Below, in pieces: positions 1-7,907 of a stretch of DNA of 64,000 bases. Each line of letters opens with the position of its first letter. Position 1 is the first letter of the stretch. The DNA lies in NCBI RefSeq assembly GCF_036625195.1, contig NZ_JAZKUG010000001.1, positions 1,612,001-1,676,000 on the forward strand, read 5' to 3'. Position numbers and translations under genes: made by a program. The notes beneath the pieces were generated by a model. It was not told where the DNA came from, did not search any database, and saw only the letters and a program-made list of their open reading frames with translations. This stretch comes from Accumulibacter sp. (GTDB lineage: Bacteria; Pseudomonadota; Gammaproteobacteria; Burkholderiales; Rhodocyclaceae).

Positions 1-226
1 GCGTCGGCGGCTGTGGCGCAAGGGCGAAGAATCGGGACACGGGCAACGGGTCCAGTCGATTCGTACCGACTGTGATGGTGATGTCCTTCTGCTGTCGATC
101 GAGCAGCAGGGAGGCATTGCCTGCCATACCGGCCGCGAGAGCTGCTTCTTCTATCAACTGCAGGGCAACGCCTGGGTCGCTGTCGACCCGGTGATCAAGG
201 CGCCCAGGGACATATACGGCAAATGA
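1..226 (+). CDS. hisI: Phosphoribosyl-AMP cyclohydrolase, 3' part
   Basis: The window opens inside this gene; the frame starting at base 2 reads through to the TGA at 224-226. HisI opens the purine ring of phosphoribosyl-AMP, the third step of histidine synthesis, in the cytoplasm. The visible 74 residues carry the family signatures LWRKGEESGH near the start and ACHTGRESCFF, which supplies metal-binding cysteines and a histidine. The family usually has about 130 residues, so roughly the first 55 lie outside. The stop overlaps the hisE start in an ATGA, so the two genes are separate but translationally coupled rather than fused as in enterobacterial hisIE. Confidence 0.93.
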   Translation, partial: RRRLWRKGEESGHGQRVQSIRTDCDGDVLLLSIEQQGGIACHTGRESCFFYQLQGNAWVAVDPVIKAPRDIYGK

Positions 227-543
227 ACATGGATATGCTGCACCGGATCTCCGAAACGCTGCTCGAACGTCGCAGGGCAGACCCGGAAACCTCGTATACC
301 GCACAGTTGATGTCCAAGGGGCCGGACTCGATCCTGAAGAAGATCGGCGAGGAGTGTGCCGAGCTGATCATGGCCGGCAAGGAGGGGAACCGGCTGCATG
401 TGGTCTGGGAATCGGCCGACGTGCTGTACCATATCATGGTCCTGCTTGCCTTCCACGGTCTGTCGATCGAGGACGTCCTGCAGGAGATGCGGCGCCGCGA
501 AGGCATCTCGGGAATCGACGAGAAGAAGTCACGGAAGGGCTGA
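223..543 (+). CDS. hisE: Phosphoribosyl-ATP pyrophosphatase HisE
   Basis: This 106-residue protein removes pyrophosphate from phosphoribosyl-ATP, the second step of histidine synthesis. The all-alpha NTP pyrophosphohydrolase signature is plain: KKIGEECAEL supplies the EExxE acidic cluster and ESADVLYH supplies the downstream ExxD pair, both metal ligands for magnesium. Length matches stand-alone HisE. The ATG lies inside the hisI stop (ATGA), which fixes the start; a second Met two codons later is possible. Upstream is hisI and only three bases downstream is the HIT gene, so all belong to the distal end of a histidine operon. Confidence 0.95.
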   Translation: MNMDMLHRISETLLERRRADPETSYTAQLMSKGPDSILKKIGEECAELIMAGKEGNRLHVVWESADVLYHIMVLLAFHGLSIEDVLQEMRRREGISGIDEKKSRKG

Positions 544-546
544 GCG

Positions 547-897
547 ATGGAGGACTGTCTCTTCTGCCGCATCGTCGCTGGACGGATTCCGGCGCGCAAG
601 GTTTTCGAGGATGATGAGATCCTCGCTTTCCACGACATCAACCCGGCGCGGCCGGTGCACCTGCTGGTGATCCCGAAGCGACACATCACTTCGCTGGCGA
701 CGGTCGACGACGCCGACATCCCGGTCCTCGGCCGCATGCTCGCGGTAGCCAACCGGCTGGCTGCCGAGCAGGGCAGCCCGGACGGTTTTCGCGTGATCAT
801 CAATACGGGCCGCATCGGGCATCAGGAAGTGCAGCATCTGCACGCCCACATCGTCGGGGGTCCCGATCCCGTGGGACCCATGCTCAAGCGCATCTGA
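547..897 (+). CDS. hinT: HIT-family purine nucleoside phosphoramidase
   Basis: A 116-residue histidine-triad protein. It begins with the family pattern DCLFCRIVAGRIPARKV and carries the active-site triad QHLHAHIVGG near residues 98-107, where the middle histidine is the nucleophile. HinT enzymes hydrolyse adenosine phosphoramidates and aminoacyl-AMPs; the physiological substrate is uncertain. The start follows hisE by three bases, and the position between hisE and tatA is a gene order familiar from betaproteobacteria. That order suggests shared transcription with the histidine operon, not a shared function. Confidence 0.92.
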   Translation: MEDCLFCRIVAGRIPARKVFEDDEILAFHDINPARPVHLLVIPKRHITSLATVDDADIPVLGRMLAVANRLAAEQGSPDGFRVIINTGRIGHQEVQHLHAHIVGGPDPVGPMLKRI

Positions 898-983
898 CGG
901 CGCCTTCGACCGCCTGATGGCACGCAGGCACGGGATGGTGCTGCGCGCCGGGGCATCAACATTCACCTCATGGGAGGCCTGAC

Positions 984-1229
984 ATGGGCTCTTTCAGCAT
1001 CTGGCACTGGTTGGTGGTCCTGATCATCGTTCTCCTGATTTTCGGCACCAAGAAGCTGAGAAATCTTGGCGCCGATCTCGGTGGCGCGGTGAAAGGATTC
1101 AAGGACGGGATCAAGGACGCAGCAGGCGAGGACAAGGCGGCCGAGCCGGCCGCCCCGGCGGCGCCACCACCACAGGTGGCGAGCGGTCAGACGATCGAGG
1201 GCGAGGTCCGGGAAAAGACCCGTAGCTAG
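984..1229 (+). CDS. tatA: Sec-independent translocase subunit TatA
   Basis: An 81-residue membrane protein that forms the pore-like oligomer moving folded, twin-arginine-tagged proteins across the inner membrane. It has the TatA layout: a short N-terminal membrane helix (residues 5-21), the hinge FGTKKLRNLG, an amphipathic helix rich in Gly and Lys, and a Pro/Ala-rich tail. A GGAGG ribosome site lies nine bases before the ATG. It starts the tatABC set after an 86-base gap from hinT, with tatB 84 bases downstream. Confidence 0.94.
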   Translation: MGSFSIWHWLVVLIIVLLIFGTKKLRNLGADLGGAVKGFKDGIKDAAGEDKAAEPAAPAAPPPQVASGQTIEGEVREKTRS

Positions 1230-1313
1230 AGCGCAACGGGATCGTGCGACGGCCACGGCGCCCGCCCGCTCACTGGCCTTTCCTATCGCCTGCGGCCACA
1301 CGGATGAACGCAC

Positions 1314-1721
1314 ATGTTTGATATCGGCTTCTCCGAGCTGATGCTGATCGCCGTCGTCGCGCTGGTGGTGATCGGGCCCGAAAGGCTGCCGCGAGTCGCG
1401 CGCACCGCCGGGCATCTGCTCGGCCGCCTGCAGCGCTACGTCAGCACCGTCAAGTCCGATATCAGCCGCGAAATGCAACTCGATGAGCTGCGCCGCTTGC
1501 AGAGCGAGATCCAGGAGTCGGCGCGCAGCGTCGAGAACAGTCTGAGCAGCGAGATGCAGGCGGCGAAGCAGGCGCTCACCGTGACGGCCGAGGCCGTCAG
1601 CAGCGACCTGCAGAGAGCGCAGGCGGATGTGCCGACGGCGCCGTCGCCGGCCGTGGCGCCGGTCTTGGCCGACCCTGATGGAGCAGCGGTCGATCGCGGC
1701 AAGCCAGGGCCGAGTGCCTGA
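1314..1721 (+). CDS. tatB: Sec-independent translocase subunit TatB
   Basis: A 135-residue relative of TatA that pairs with TatC to bind twin-arginine signal peptides. The single membrane helix near residues 5-20 ends in the TatB signature VVIGPERLPR, with the conserved Glu-8 position in the FSEL start. A long amphipathic helix follows (LQRYVSTVKSDISREM) and the C-terminal third is low-complexity Ala/Pro. The GPERLP motif separates it from TatA. It precedes tatC by only seven bases. Confidence 0.94.
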   Translation: MFDIGFSELMLIAVVALVVIGPERLPRVARTAGHLLGRLQRYVSTVKSDISREMQLDELRRLQSEIQESARSVENSLSSEMQAAKQALTVTAEAVSSDLQRAQADVPTAPSPAVAPVLADPDGAAVDRGKPGPSA

Positions 1722-1728
1722 TCCGACG

Positions 1729-2589
1729 ATGAACCTGCCCGAAGATTCATTCCTATCGCATCTCGTCGAACTGCGTGACCGCCTGATCCGTTCCCTGCTG
1801 GCGATCGGGATCGTCTTCCTCTGTCTCGCCCCCTGGGCGCAGGACATCTACGCGCTCCTTGCGCATCCCTTGCTGGCCAAGCTGCCGCAAGGCGGCCAGA
1901 TGATCGCCACGGACGTCATCGGCGTCTTTCTGGTGCCGATGAAGGTGGCGCTGATGGTCGCCTTCCTGATCGCGCTGCCCTACGTACTCTATCAGATCTG
2001 GGCTTTCGTCGCGCCCGGGCTCTATGCGCACGAGAAGCGACTGGCATTGCCGCTGGTCGGCGCCAGCATCGTGCTCTTCTTCGTCGGCATGGCCTTCGCC
2101 TACTTTCTCGTATTTCCGACGGTATTCGGTTTCATGGCGTCGGTGCAGCCCGAGGGTGTTGCCTGGATGACCGACATCGAGAAGTACCTCGCCTTCGTCC
2201 TCACCACGTTCATTGCCTTCGGCGTGACTTTTCAGGTGCCGGTGGCGGTGCTCGTTCTGGTGCAAGCCGGTATCGTCGACGTCGAAAAGCTCAGGGAATG
2301 GCGTCCGTACGTCATCGTCGGCGCCTTCGTCATCGGCGCCATTTTCACGCCGCCGGACGTCATCTCGCAGTTGATGATGGCGGTCCCGCTCTGCCTCCTC
2401 TTCGAACTGGGCCTGCTGCTTGCACGCTTTCTGCACCGCCGGCCCGCGCCCACGGCGAGTGACGACGGTTCCGCGGCAACGGCAGTCAGGCACGAGAGCG
2501 GCGAGTGGAAGCCGGCGTCCAGTACCGAGATGGACGCGGTCAGCGGGGACACCGACCGACAGCAGGCCGAACGCAAGCCGAATGCCTGA
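1729..2589 (+). CDS. tatC: Sec-independent translocase subunit TatC
   Basis: A 286-residue polytopic protein, the main receptor for twin-arginine signal peptides. The start is set at the ATG encoding MNLPEDSFLSHLVELRDR, because the conserved SHLVELR motif should lie close to the N terminus; the open frame runs further upstream but overlaps tatB. Six membrane segments can be traced to about residue 230, including the FTPPDVISQ stretch before the last helix. The tail after residue 235 is polar and specific to this protein. It meets the oppositely oriented amidotransferase gene with a gap of about 30 bases. Confidence 0.95.
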   Translation: MNLPEDSFLSHLVELRDRLIRSLLAIGIVFLCLAPWAQDIYALLAHPLLAKLPQGGQMIATDVIGVFLVPMKVALMVAFLIALPYVLYQIWAFVAPGLYAHEKRLALPLVGASIVLFFVGMAFAYFLVFPTVFGFMASVQPEGVAWMTDIEKYLAFVLTTFIAFGVTFQVPVAVLVLVQAGIVDVEKLREWRPYVIVGAFVIGAIFTPPDVISQLMMAVPLCLLFELGLLLARFLHRRPAPTASDDGSAATAVRHESGEWKPASSTEMDAVSGDTDRQQAERKPNA

Positions 2590-2619
2590 TCCCGCGCGGC
2601 TGCCGACAGAGCCCGCGGG

Positions 2620-3429
2620 TCAGGTCGGCGGCCGGGACTCAGCTCCGGCAATCGTCTGGCGATGGCCGACCGGAGCGCCTTCGGCAAACAGCCACAGGCT
2701 GCCGCTGGGCATCGTCGTCCAGGACTCGTTGTCGGTCAGCGGCACCGTGGCAATCACCGCCACTCGATCGTCGGGAGTCGTGACGGCACTGAAGTCGATG
2801 CTCAGATCCTGGTCACGAAGATGGGCGACGGCAAAGGGTGCCTGGCGAACGATGAAACTCAGTTGCGTCGAACAGTGGGCGAAGAGACAGTCGCCATTCG
2901 ACAGAAGATAGTTGCAGGCACCACGCGCCCCGAGATCCAGCGTCAGGTGATGCAGCTCGTCGAACAGCTCAGCCTGGCCGGGCGCAGATCTGCCGAAGCG
3001 CCGCCGCAGTTGTTGCAGCAACCAGCAGAAGGCGCGTTCACTGTCGGTCTGACCGACGGGAGTGTAGCTGCCGTCGAGAGTGGGGGCAAAGTCGGGCAGG
3101 TTGCCGTTGTGGGCGAAGATCCAGTAGCGTCCCCAGAGTTCGCGCATGAAGGGGTGCGTGTTCTCGAGCGCGACGATTCCCTGCGTCGCCTTGCGAATGT
3201 GGGCGATGACGTTCTTCGAGTGGATCGGGTAGCTGCGTACGAGTTCGGCGACCGGCGACACGGCTGAAGGCTGCGGATCGAGGAAGAAGCGCATGCCGCG
3301 CCCCTCGAAGAAGGCAATGCCCCAGCCATCGGCATGCACGTCGGTGGCGCCACCACGCGCCTGGAAACCGGCAAAGGAGAAGCAGATGTCCGTCGGCACG
3401 TTGCAGTTCATCGCCAGCAGCTGACACAT
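2620..3429 (-). CDS. Class II glutamine amidotransferase, YafJ type
   Basis: A 269-residue Ntn-hydrolase. Cys2 becomes the N-terminal nucleophile once Met1 is removed (MCQLLAMNCNVPTD). Other family marks are GWGIAFFEG, AHIRKATQG, HNGNLPDF and the TDSERAF segment, matching the glutaminase domain of class II amidotransferases. There is no synthetase domain, so the protein hydrolyses glutamine or a gamma-glutamyl compound for an unknown acceptor; YafJ-type proteins have no settled role. It is downstream of, and may share transcription with, the DegS-like gene on the same strand nine bases away. Confidence 0.88.
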   Translation of the reverse strand: MCQLLAMNCNVPTDICFSFAGFQARGGATDVHADGWGIAFFEGRGMRFFLDPQPSAVSPVAELVRSYPIHSKNVIAHIRKATQGIVALENTHPFMRELWGRYWIFAHNGNLPDFAPTLDGSYTPVGQTDSERAFCWLLQQLRRRFGRSAPGQAELFDELHHLTLDLGARGACNYLLSNGDCLFAHCSTQLSFIVRQAPFAVAHLRDQDLSIDFSAVTTPDDRVAVIATVPLTDNESWTTMPSGSLWLFAEGAPVGHRQTIAGAESRPPT

Positions 3430-3438
3430 CGCCAGCCT

Positions 3439-4611
3439 CTACTCGCGTTCGCGGCGCTGCGGCGTGCGCTTGCCGATGCGGATGCTGGCATCGACGACGC
3501 CATTCTGGCGGCGCAGCCTGAACGCCACGGTTTCACCCGGCTTCTGACTGGCGATCAGGTCGAGCATGCCCTGTGGATCCTTCACCGGGCGGCCATCGAC
3601 CGTGAGCAGGATGTCGCCCGGCTTGATGCCGCCGACGTCGGCCGGGCTGCCGCGCAGAACACCGGCAATCAGTGCGCCACTCGTATCCGGCAGGCCGAAG
3701 GATTCCGCCAGGTCGACGGTGATCTCCTGCGCCTCGACGCCGATCCAGCCACGCGTCACACTGCCGGTGGCGATGATCTGCTCCATCACGTTGCGCGCGA
3801 GAGAGATCGGAATCGCGAAACCGATACCCAGAGAGCCTCCGGAGCGCGAATAGATGGCCGTGTTGATGCCGATCAGGTTGCCCTGGCTGTCGACGAGCGC
3901 GCCACCCGAGTTGCCGGGATTGATCGCAGCATCGGTCTGGATGAAGTTCTCGAAAGTGTTGATGCCAAGATGCGAGCGCCCGAGGGCCGAGATGATTCCC
4001 ATCGTCACCGTCTGGCCAACACCGAACGGATTGCCGATCGCCAGCGCGACATCGCCGACGGCAATATCGTCCATTCTGCCAAGAGTGATCGCCGGCAGCG
4101 CCAGATCCTTGCCATTCAGCTCGATGATCTGCAGGACCGCCAGATCGGACTCCGGATCGCTGCCGACCAGCCGGGCATCCAGGTTGCGCCCGTCACTGAG
4201 GGCGATCTCGATCTGATCGGCACCCTCCACGACATGGAAATTCGTGAGAACATAGCCGCTCGAACTGACGATGACGCCGGAACCGAGACCTGCGGTCTTT
4301 GGCGCTTCGCCGTCGCCGCCATCGCCGAAGAAATGCCTGAAGACCGGATCATTGAGCAGCGGGTTGCGGCGGGCGCTGACCTTCTGCGAAGTAAAGATGT
4401 GAACGACCGACGGCAGCGCCTTGTCGGCCGCCTCGCGATAGGAGGCGTATCTGGCGGGTGCGGCGGGCGCCGCCGCTTCACGCAGGGCGACGACACTGGT
4501 TCCGACCGGTGCCCACCGGCCAAGCCAGTCGGGCTTCAGTGTGCTGACGACGAAGAGGACGGCAAGACCAACCGTCACCGTTTGTGCAAAAATCAGCCAG
4601 AGCCTGCGCAT
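3439..4611 (-). CDS. Trypsin-like serine protease with one PDZ domain (DegS/DegQ family)
   Basis: A 390-residue HtrA-family protease. From the chosen start (MRRLWLIFAQ) it has one N-terminal membrane anchor (about residues 5-22), a trypsin-fold domain with the triad His in TNFHVVEG, Asp in ESDLAVLQ and Ser in NPGNSGGAL, and a single PDZ domain (about residues 285-375). One anchor plus one PDZ is the DegS plan: a periplasmic sensor protease held to the inner membrane. A longer frame reaching 4707 exists but would overlap the divergent Nif3 gene by 73 bases, so the inner Met is preferred. No rseA or rseP is nearby, so a sigma-E role is only possible. Confidence 0.88.
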   Translation of the reverse strand: MRRLWLIFAQTVTVGLAVLFVVSTLKPDWLGRWAPVGTSVVALREAAAPAAPARYASYREAADKALPSVVHIFTSQKVSARRNPLLNDPVFRHFFGDGGDGEAPKTAGLGSGVIVSSSGYVLTNFHVVEGADQIEIALSDGRNLDARLVGSDPESDLAVLQIIELNGKDLALPAITLGRMDDIAVGDVALAIGNPFGVGQTVTMGIISALGRSHLGINTFENFIQTDAAINPGNSGGALVDSQGNLIGINTAIYSRSGGSLGIGFAIPISLARNVMEQIIATGSVTRGWIGVEAQEITVDLAESFGLPDTSGALIAGVLRGSPADVGGIKPGDILLTVDGRPVKDPQGMLDLIASQKPGETVAFRLRRQNGVVDASIRIGKRTPQRRERE

Positions 4612-4634
4612 GGGCGAAAAACCGGAGCCTTGGG

Positions 4635-5381
4635 ATGAAACGCGAAGAATTGACCCGCTACCTGGAGGATCTGCTCGAGCCGGGACGCTTCCGGGATTAT
4701 TGCCCAAACGGCCTGCAAGTGGAAGGACGCCCGGAGGTCAGCCGCCTGGTCGCCGGTGTCAGCGCCACGCAGCGACTGCTCGACACCGCCGTCGAGCATG
4801 CCGCTGACACCATCCTGGTGCATCATGGCTGGTTCTGGCGCGGTGAGGACGGCCGCGTCACGGGCATCCGCAAGACCCGTCTGCAGACGCTGCTGTGCCA
4901 TGACATCAACCTCTATGCCTTCCACCTGCCGCTCGACAGCCACCCCGAGCTGGGCAACAACGTACAGCTTGCCCGGCTCCTCGATTGGACTCCCGACGGT
5001 CGCTTCGGAGAGCAGGATCTCGGCTGGATCGGACACCTGACGGCGCCCTTGCCAGCCCGGGAGCTTGCCGAGCGCGTCGCGCTCACCCTGCAGCGGCCGC
5101 CCCTGCTCCTCGGCGACGGCGAACGGCTGGTGCGTCGCGTCGCCTGGTGCTCCGGCGGGGCGCAGGGGATGTTCGAACAGGCGATCGCGCGGGGCGTCGA
5201 TCTCTATCTGACTGGCGAAGCATCGGAGTCGAGCACGCATCTCGCACGCGAATCGGGGGTCGCCTACCTCGCCGCCGGCCACCATGCGAGTGAGCGTTAC
5301 GGCATCATGGCACTCGCCGCACACCTCGCCGAGTGTTTCAATCTCGACTGCCGCTTCGTGGACGTCGACAATCCTGTCTGA
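4635..5381 (+). CDS. Nif3-like dinuclear metal-centre protein (YbgI family)
   Basis: A 248-residue member of the Nif3/YbgI/YqfO family, which holds two metal ions and is annotated in some genomes as GTP cyclohydrolase 1 type 2; the true function is not settled. The metal-binding residues are visible in ILVHHGWFW, LPLDSHPELGNN and GHHASERYG near the C terminus. The start at 4635 gives MKREELTRYLEDLL, the usual family opening. It diverges from the DegS-like gene with only 23 bases between the two start codons, so each gene's promoter must lie within its neighbour's coding region. Confidence 0.9.
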   Translation: MKREELTRYLEDLLEPGRFRDYCPNGLQVEGRPEVSRLVAGVSATQRLLDTAVEHAADTILVHHGWFWRGEDGRVTGIRKTRLQTLLCHDINLYAFHLPLDSHPELGNNVQLARLLDWTPDGRFGEQDLGWIGHLTAPLPARELAERVALTLQRPPLLLGDGERLVRRVAWCSGGAQGMFEQAIARGVDLYLTGEASESSTHLARESGVAYLAAGHHASERYGIMALAAHLAECFNLDCRFVDVDNPV

Positions 5382-5399
5382 ATCCGCCGAGGAACCACC

Positions 5400-6083
5400 A
5401 TGACCTATGTCTTCTCTCCCCCGCCACGGGTCACCCTGCCGGTGACCGGCAACAATGCCCTGTTTCCGGTGCGGCGTGTCTATTGCGTCGGGCGTAACTA
5501 CGCCGACCACGCCGTCGAGATGGGCGCCGACAGCCGGGAACCGCCGTTCTTCTTCAGCAAGCCGCCGGATGCGCTGGTTGCCGGCGGCGGCGACGTACCC
5601 TATCCACCGCTGACCGGCAACCTGCAACACGAAGTGGAACTGGTCGTCGCTCTCGCTGCCGGTGGTGCGCAAATCCCGGTGTCGCGCGCACTGGACTGCG
5701 TCTTCGGTTATGCCGTCGGGCTCGACCTGACGCGCCGCGATGTGCAGCAGCGGGCGAAGGACAAAGGTCATCCCTGGGATATGGCCAAGGGCTTCGACCA
5801 CAGTGCGCCGATCGGCGCCATCGCTCCACTGACTGCCTGCGGCCATCCGGCACAGGGTGCGATCCAGCTGCGGGTCAACGGGCGGATGCGGCAGAATGGC
5901 GACCTTGGCCAGATGTCATGGAAGGTGGCCGAGGTCATCGCCAATCTGTCGACCCATGTCCGCCTCGAAGCGGGCGATCTGATCTTCACCGGGACCCCGG
6001 CCGGCGTATCCACAGTATCCCGCGGCGACCTGCTCGAGGCCGTGGTGGCCGGAGTTGGCGAGTTGACGGTCAGACTGGTCTGA
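5400..6083 (+). CDS. Fumarylacetoacetate hydrolase family protein (fumarylpyruvate hydrolase/acylpyruvase type)
   Basis: A 227-residue enzyme of the FAH superfamily. The single FAH domain begins at about residue 25 with YCVGRNYADH and holds the metal ligands in HEVELVVAL and GLDLTRRDVQ, with the conserved FTGTPAGV segment near the end. Such proteins cleave C-C bonds of acylpyruvates (fumarylpyruvate in gentisate degradation, or oxaloacetate for FAHD1). No gentisate genes are near, so the substrate stays open. It follows the Nif3 gene by 18 bases with AGGAACC as a plausible ribosome site, implying co-transcription. Confidence 0.88.
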   Translation: MTYVFSPPPRVTLPVTGNNALFPVRRVYCVGRNYADHAVEMGADSREPPFFFSKPPDALVAGGGDVPYPPLTGNLQHEVELVVALAAGGAQIPVSRALDCVFGYAVGLDLTRRDVQQRAKDKGHPWDMAKGFDHSAPIGAIAPLTACGHPAQGAIQLRVNGRMRQNGDLGQMSWKVAEVIANLSTHVRLEAGDLIFTGTPAGVSTVSRGDLLEAVVAGVGELTVRLV

Positions 6084-6138
6084 AGCAACACGCGTTCTGC
6101 GAACGCTGCCGCGACCACCACCACCTGGAGGAATGCTC

Positions 6139-6666
6139 ATGATCTTCAGCCGCATCTGCCGCCTGCCAAGTCGCCGCCTCACCCATCCGGGCGGCCACCT
6201 TGCGCTGGCGCTGGCCATCGTTGCCAGCAACGCACCCGTTCTGGCGGAGGGCATCGAACCGCCGACCAGGGGACAGACGGTCTATGTACCGATCTACTCC
6301 GAAGTCAGGCACGGCAACGTCGCCGCCACCGGCAGGACGGACATCACCTTGTTGTCGGTCCTGGTCAGTGTCCGCAACACCGATCCGCTCAACTCGATCC
6401 GCGTCGTCTCGGCCAATTACTACAACACCGATGGCGTCCTTCTGCGCAACTCGCTGCCCGCACCACGAGTGATTCCGCCGTTCGGAACCTTCGAGCTGTT
6501 CGTCGAGCAGCGCGAGAACCTCGGTGGCTCCGGTGCCAACTACGCGATCAAGTGGGACGCGACCGTGCCCGTCTCGCAGCCGACGATCGAGGCCCTGCAC
6601 TCGCGGTTCCAGGCAGGATACTCGGTCGCCTTCATTTCCCGCGGCCGGGCGATTTCCGAGCCATGA
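6139..6666 (+). CDS. DUF3124 family exported protein
   Basis: A protein of about 175 residues with an N-terminal export signal (hydrophobic LALALAIVASNAPVLA after basic residues) and a mature part that matches the DUF3124 pattern, including QTVYVPIYSEVRHG, LSVLVSVRNTDP and YAIKWDA. The ATG at 6139 is preferred over the one at 6133 because GGAGGA (6127-6132) sits six bases before it. The mature domain is rich in beta strands and probably periplasmic. Function is unknown for the family. It is in a co-directional run from the FAH gene to the Gx-type transporter. Confidence 0.8.
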   Translation: MIFSRICRLPSRRLTHPGGHLALALAIVASNAPVLAEGIEPPTRGQTVYVPIYSEVRHGNVAATGRTDITLLSVLVSVRNTDPLNSIRVVSANYYNTDGVLLRNSLPAPRVIPPFGTFELFVEQRENLGGSGANYAIKWDATVPVSQPTIEALHSRFQAGYSVAFISRGRAISEP

Positions 6667-6723
6667 GTGCCGTCGACATCGGTGCCGGTCGCCCGGGCGT
6701 GGGCTGACACGCGGACCCTCGCC

Positions 6724-7272
6724 ATGTCGGGTGGCACACGAACGATCAGACTGGCGGCGACGCCCGAAGACCAGCGGATCGCGCAACTCGCGGCGGTGGC
6801 GATCGGCCTGTCACTGGTCGACGCGGCAATCCCGCTGCCCCTGCCGGGGGTCAAGCCCGGTCTCGCCAACATCGTCACGCTGATCGTCCTCGCTCGCCAC
6901 GGCTGGGCTGCCGCCGCCTGGGTCAGCGGACTGCGGGTGCTTGCCGGCAGCCTGTTGCTCGGGCAGTTCCTTTCGCCGGGCTTCTTCATGAGTGTCAGCG
7001 GGGCTGCGTGCAGCCTGTTCGTCCTGGCGCTGGTGCATCGGCTGCCACGGCGCAGCTTTGGGCCGGTCAGCTGGAGCATCATGGCGAGCTTCGCCCACAT
7101 CAGCGGCCAGTTGTTGCTGGCACGCCTGTGGCTGGTCCCGCATGACGGACTGTTCTACCTGGTACCCGTCTTTGCTTGCGCGGCGCTCGCTTTCGGCGTC
7201 ATCAACGGCCTCATCGCTGCCCGCCTTCTCAGCGAACCAGCGATCCCGCAGAACGGAGCCCCCAGTGCCTGA
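6724..7272 (+). CDS. Gx transporter family / heptaprenyl diphosphate synthase component I-like membrane protein
   Basis: A membrane protein of 182 residues from the ATG at 6724; a GTG at 6667, abutting the DUF3124 stop, could add 19. Five or more hydrophobic segments alternate with short loops, and the pattern PLPLPGVKPGLANIVTLI is characteristic of the Hpre_diP_synt_I family, members of which resemble ECF-type substrate-binding S components. No ECF ATPase or prenyl synthase gene lies here. The substrate is unknown. The stop overlaps the GTG start of ubiX by eight bases, so translation of the two is probably coupled. Confidence 0.75.
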   Translation: MSGGTRTIRLAATPEDQRIAQLAAVAIGLSLVDAAIPLPLPGVKPGLANIVTLIVLARHGWAAAAWVSGLRVLAGSLLLGQFLSPGFFMSVSGAACSLFVLALVHRLPRRSFGPVSWSIMASFAHISGQLLLARLWLVPHDGLFYLVPVFACAALAFGVINGLIAARLLSEPAIPQNGAPSA

Positions 7273-7882
7273 AACCATCTGTCTCGCGTTGACCGGCGCT
7301 TCCGGCATGCCCTACGGGTTCCGGCTGCTCGAATGCCTGCTGGCGGCGAACTGCCGGGTGCAGCTGCTCTACTCGCAGGTGGCACAGATCGTCGCCCGCC
7401 AGGAACTCGGCATTGAACTGCCGGCCCGTACCAGTGAGGCGCGCAGCCTGCTGCAGGAACGCCTCTACGGCTTGCCGGGACAACTCGAGGTCTTTGGCCG
7501 CGAGGAATGGTTCGCGCCGGTCGCCAGTGGCTCGAACCCACCGGATGCGATGGTCGTCTGCCCTTGTTCGATGGGGACACTGGCGGCGATCGCGCAGGGG
7601 CTGGCCAACAAGCTGATCGAACGGGCTGCCGACGTCGTCCTCAAGGAAGGCCGCAAGCTGATCCTCGTGCCGCGCGAGACGCCGTTGTCGACCATTCATC
7701 TCGAGAACATGCTGCGACTGGCGCGCGCCGGCGCCGTCATCCTGCCTCCCTGTCCCGGCTGGTATCACCAACCGCGGCAGGTCGCGGACCTGGTCGACTT
7801 CGTCGTCGCCCGCATCCTGGATCAGTTGCAGGTCTCCCACTCGCTGCTCCCCCGCTGGGGCGATCCGGGGCCGGAGCGGTGA
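7265..7882 (+). CDS. ubiX: Flavin prenyltransferase UbiX
   Basis: A 205-residue enzyme that attaches a dimethylallyl group to FMN, giving the prenylated flavin cofactor for UbiD-type decarboxylases in ubiquinone synthesis. Signatures are LTGASGMPYG near the N terminus (FMN phosphate site), CPCSMGTLAAIAQGLANKL, and LVPRETPLSTIHLENML, where the Arg and Glu act in catalysis. The GTG start at 7265 gives a protein of family length; the open frame extends far upstream but would overlap the Gx gene. ubiD is not in the window. Confidence 0.93.
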   Translation: MPETICLALTGASGMPYGFRLLECLLAANCRVQLLYSQVAQIVARQELGIELPARTSEARSLLQERLYGLPGQLEVFGREEWFAPVASGSNPPDAMVVCPCSMGTLAAIAQGLANKLIERAADVVLKEGRKLILVPRETPLSTIHLENMLRLARAGAVILPPCPGWYHQPRQVADLVDFVVARILDQLQVSHSLLPRWGDPGPER

Positions 7883-7907
7883 GTTCGTCGCGGATCATGC
7901 GGACCTG

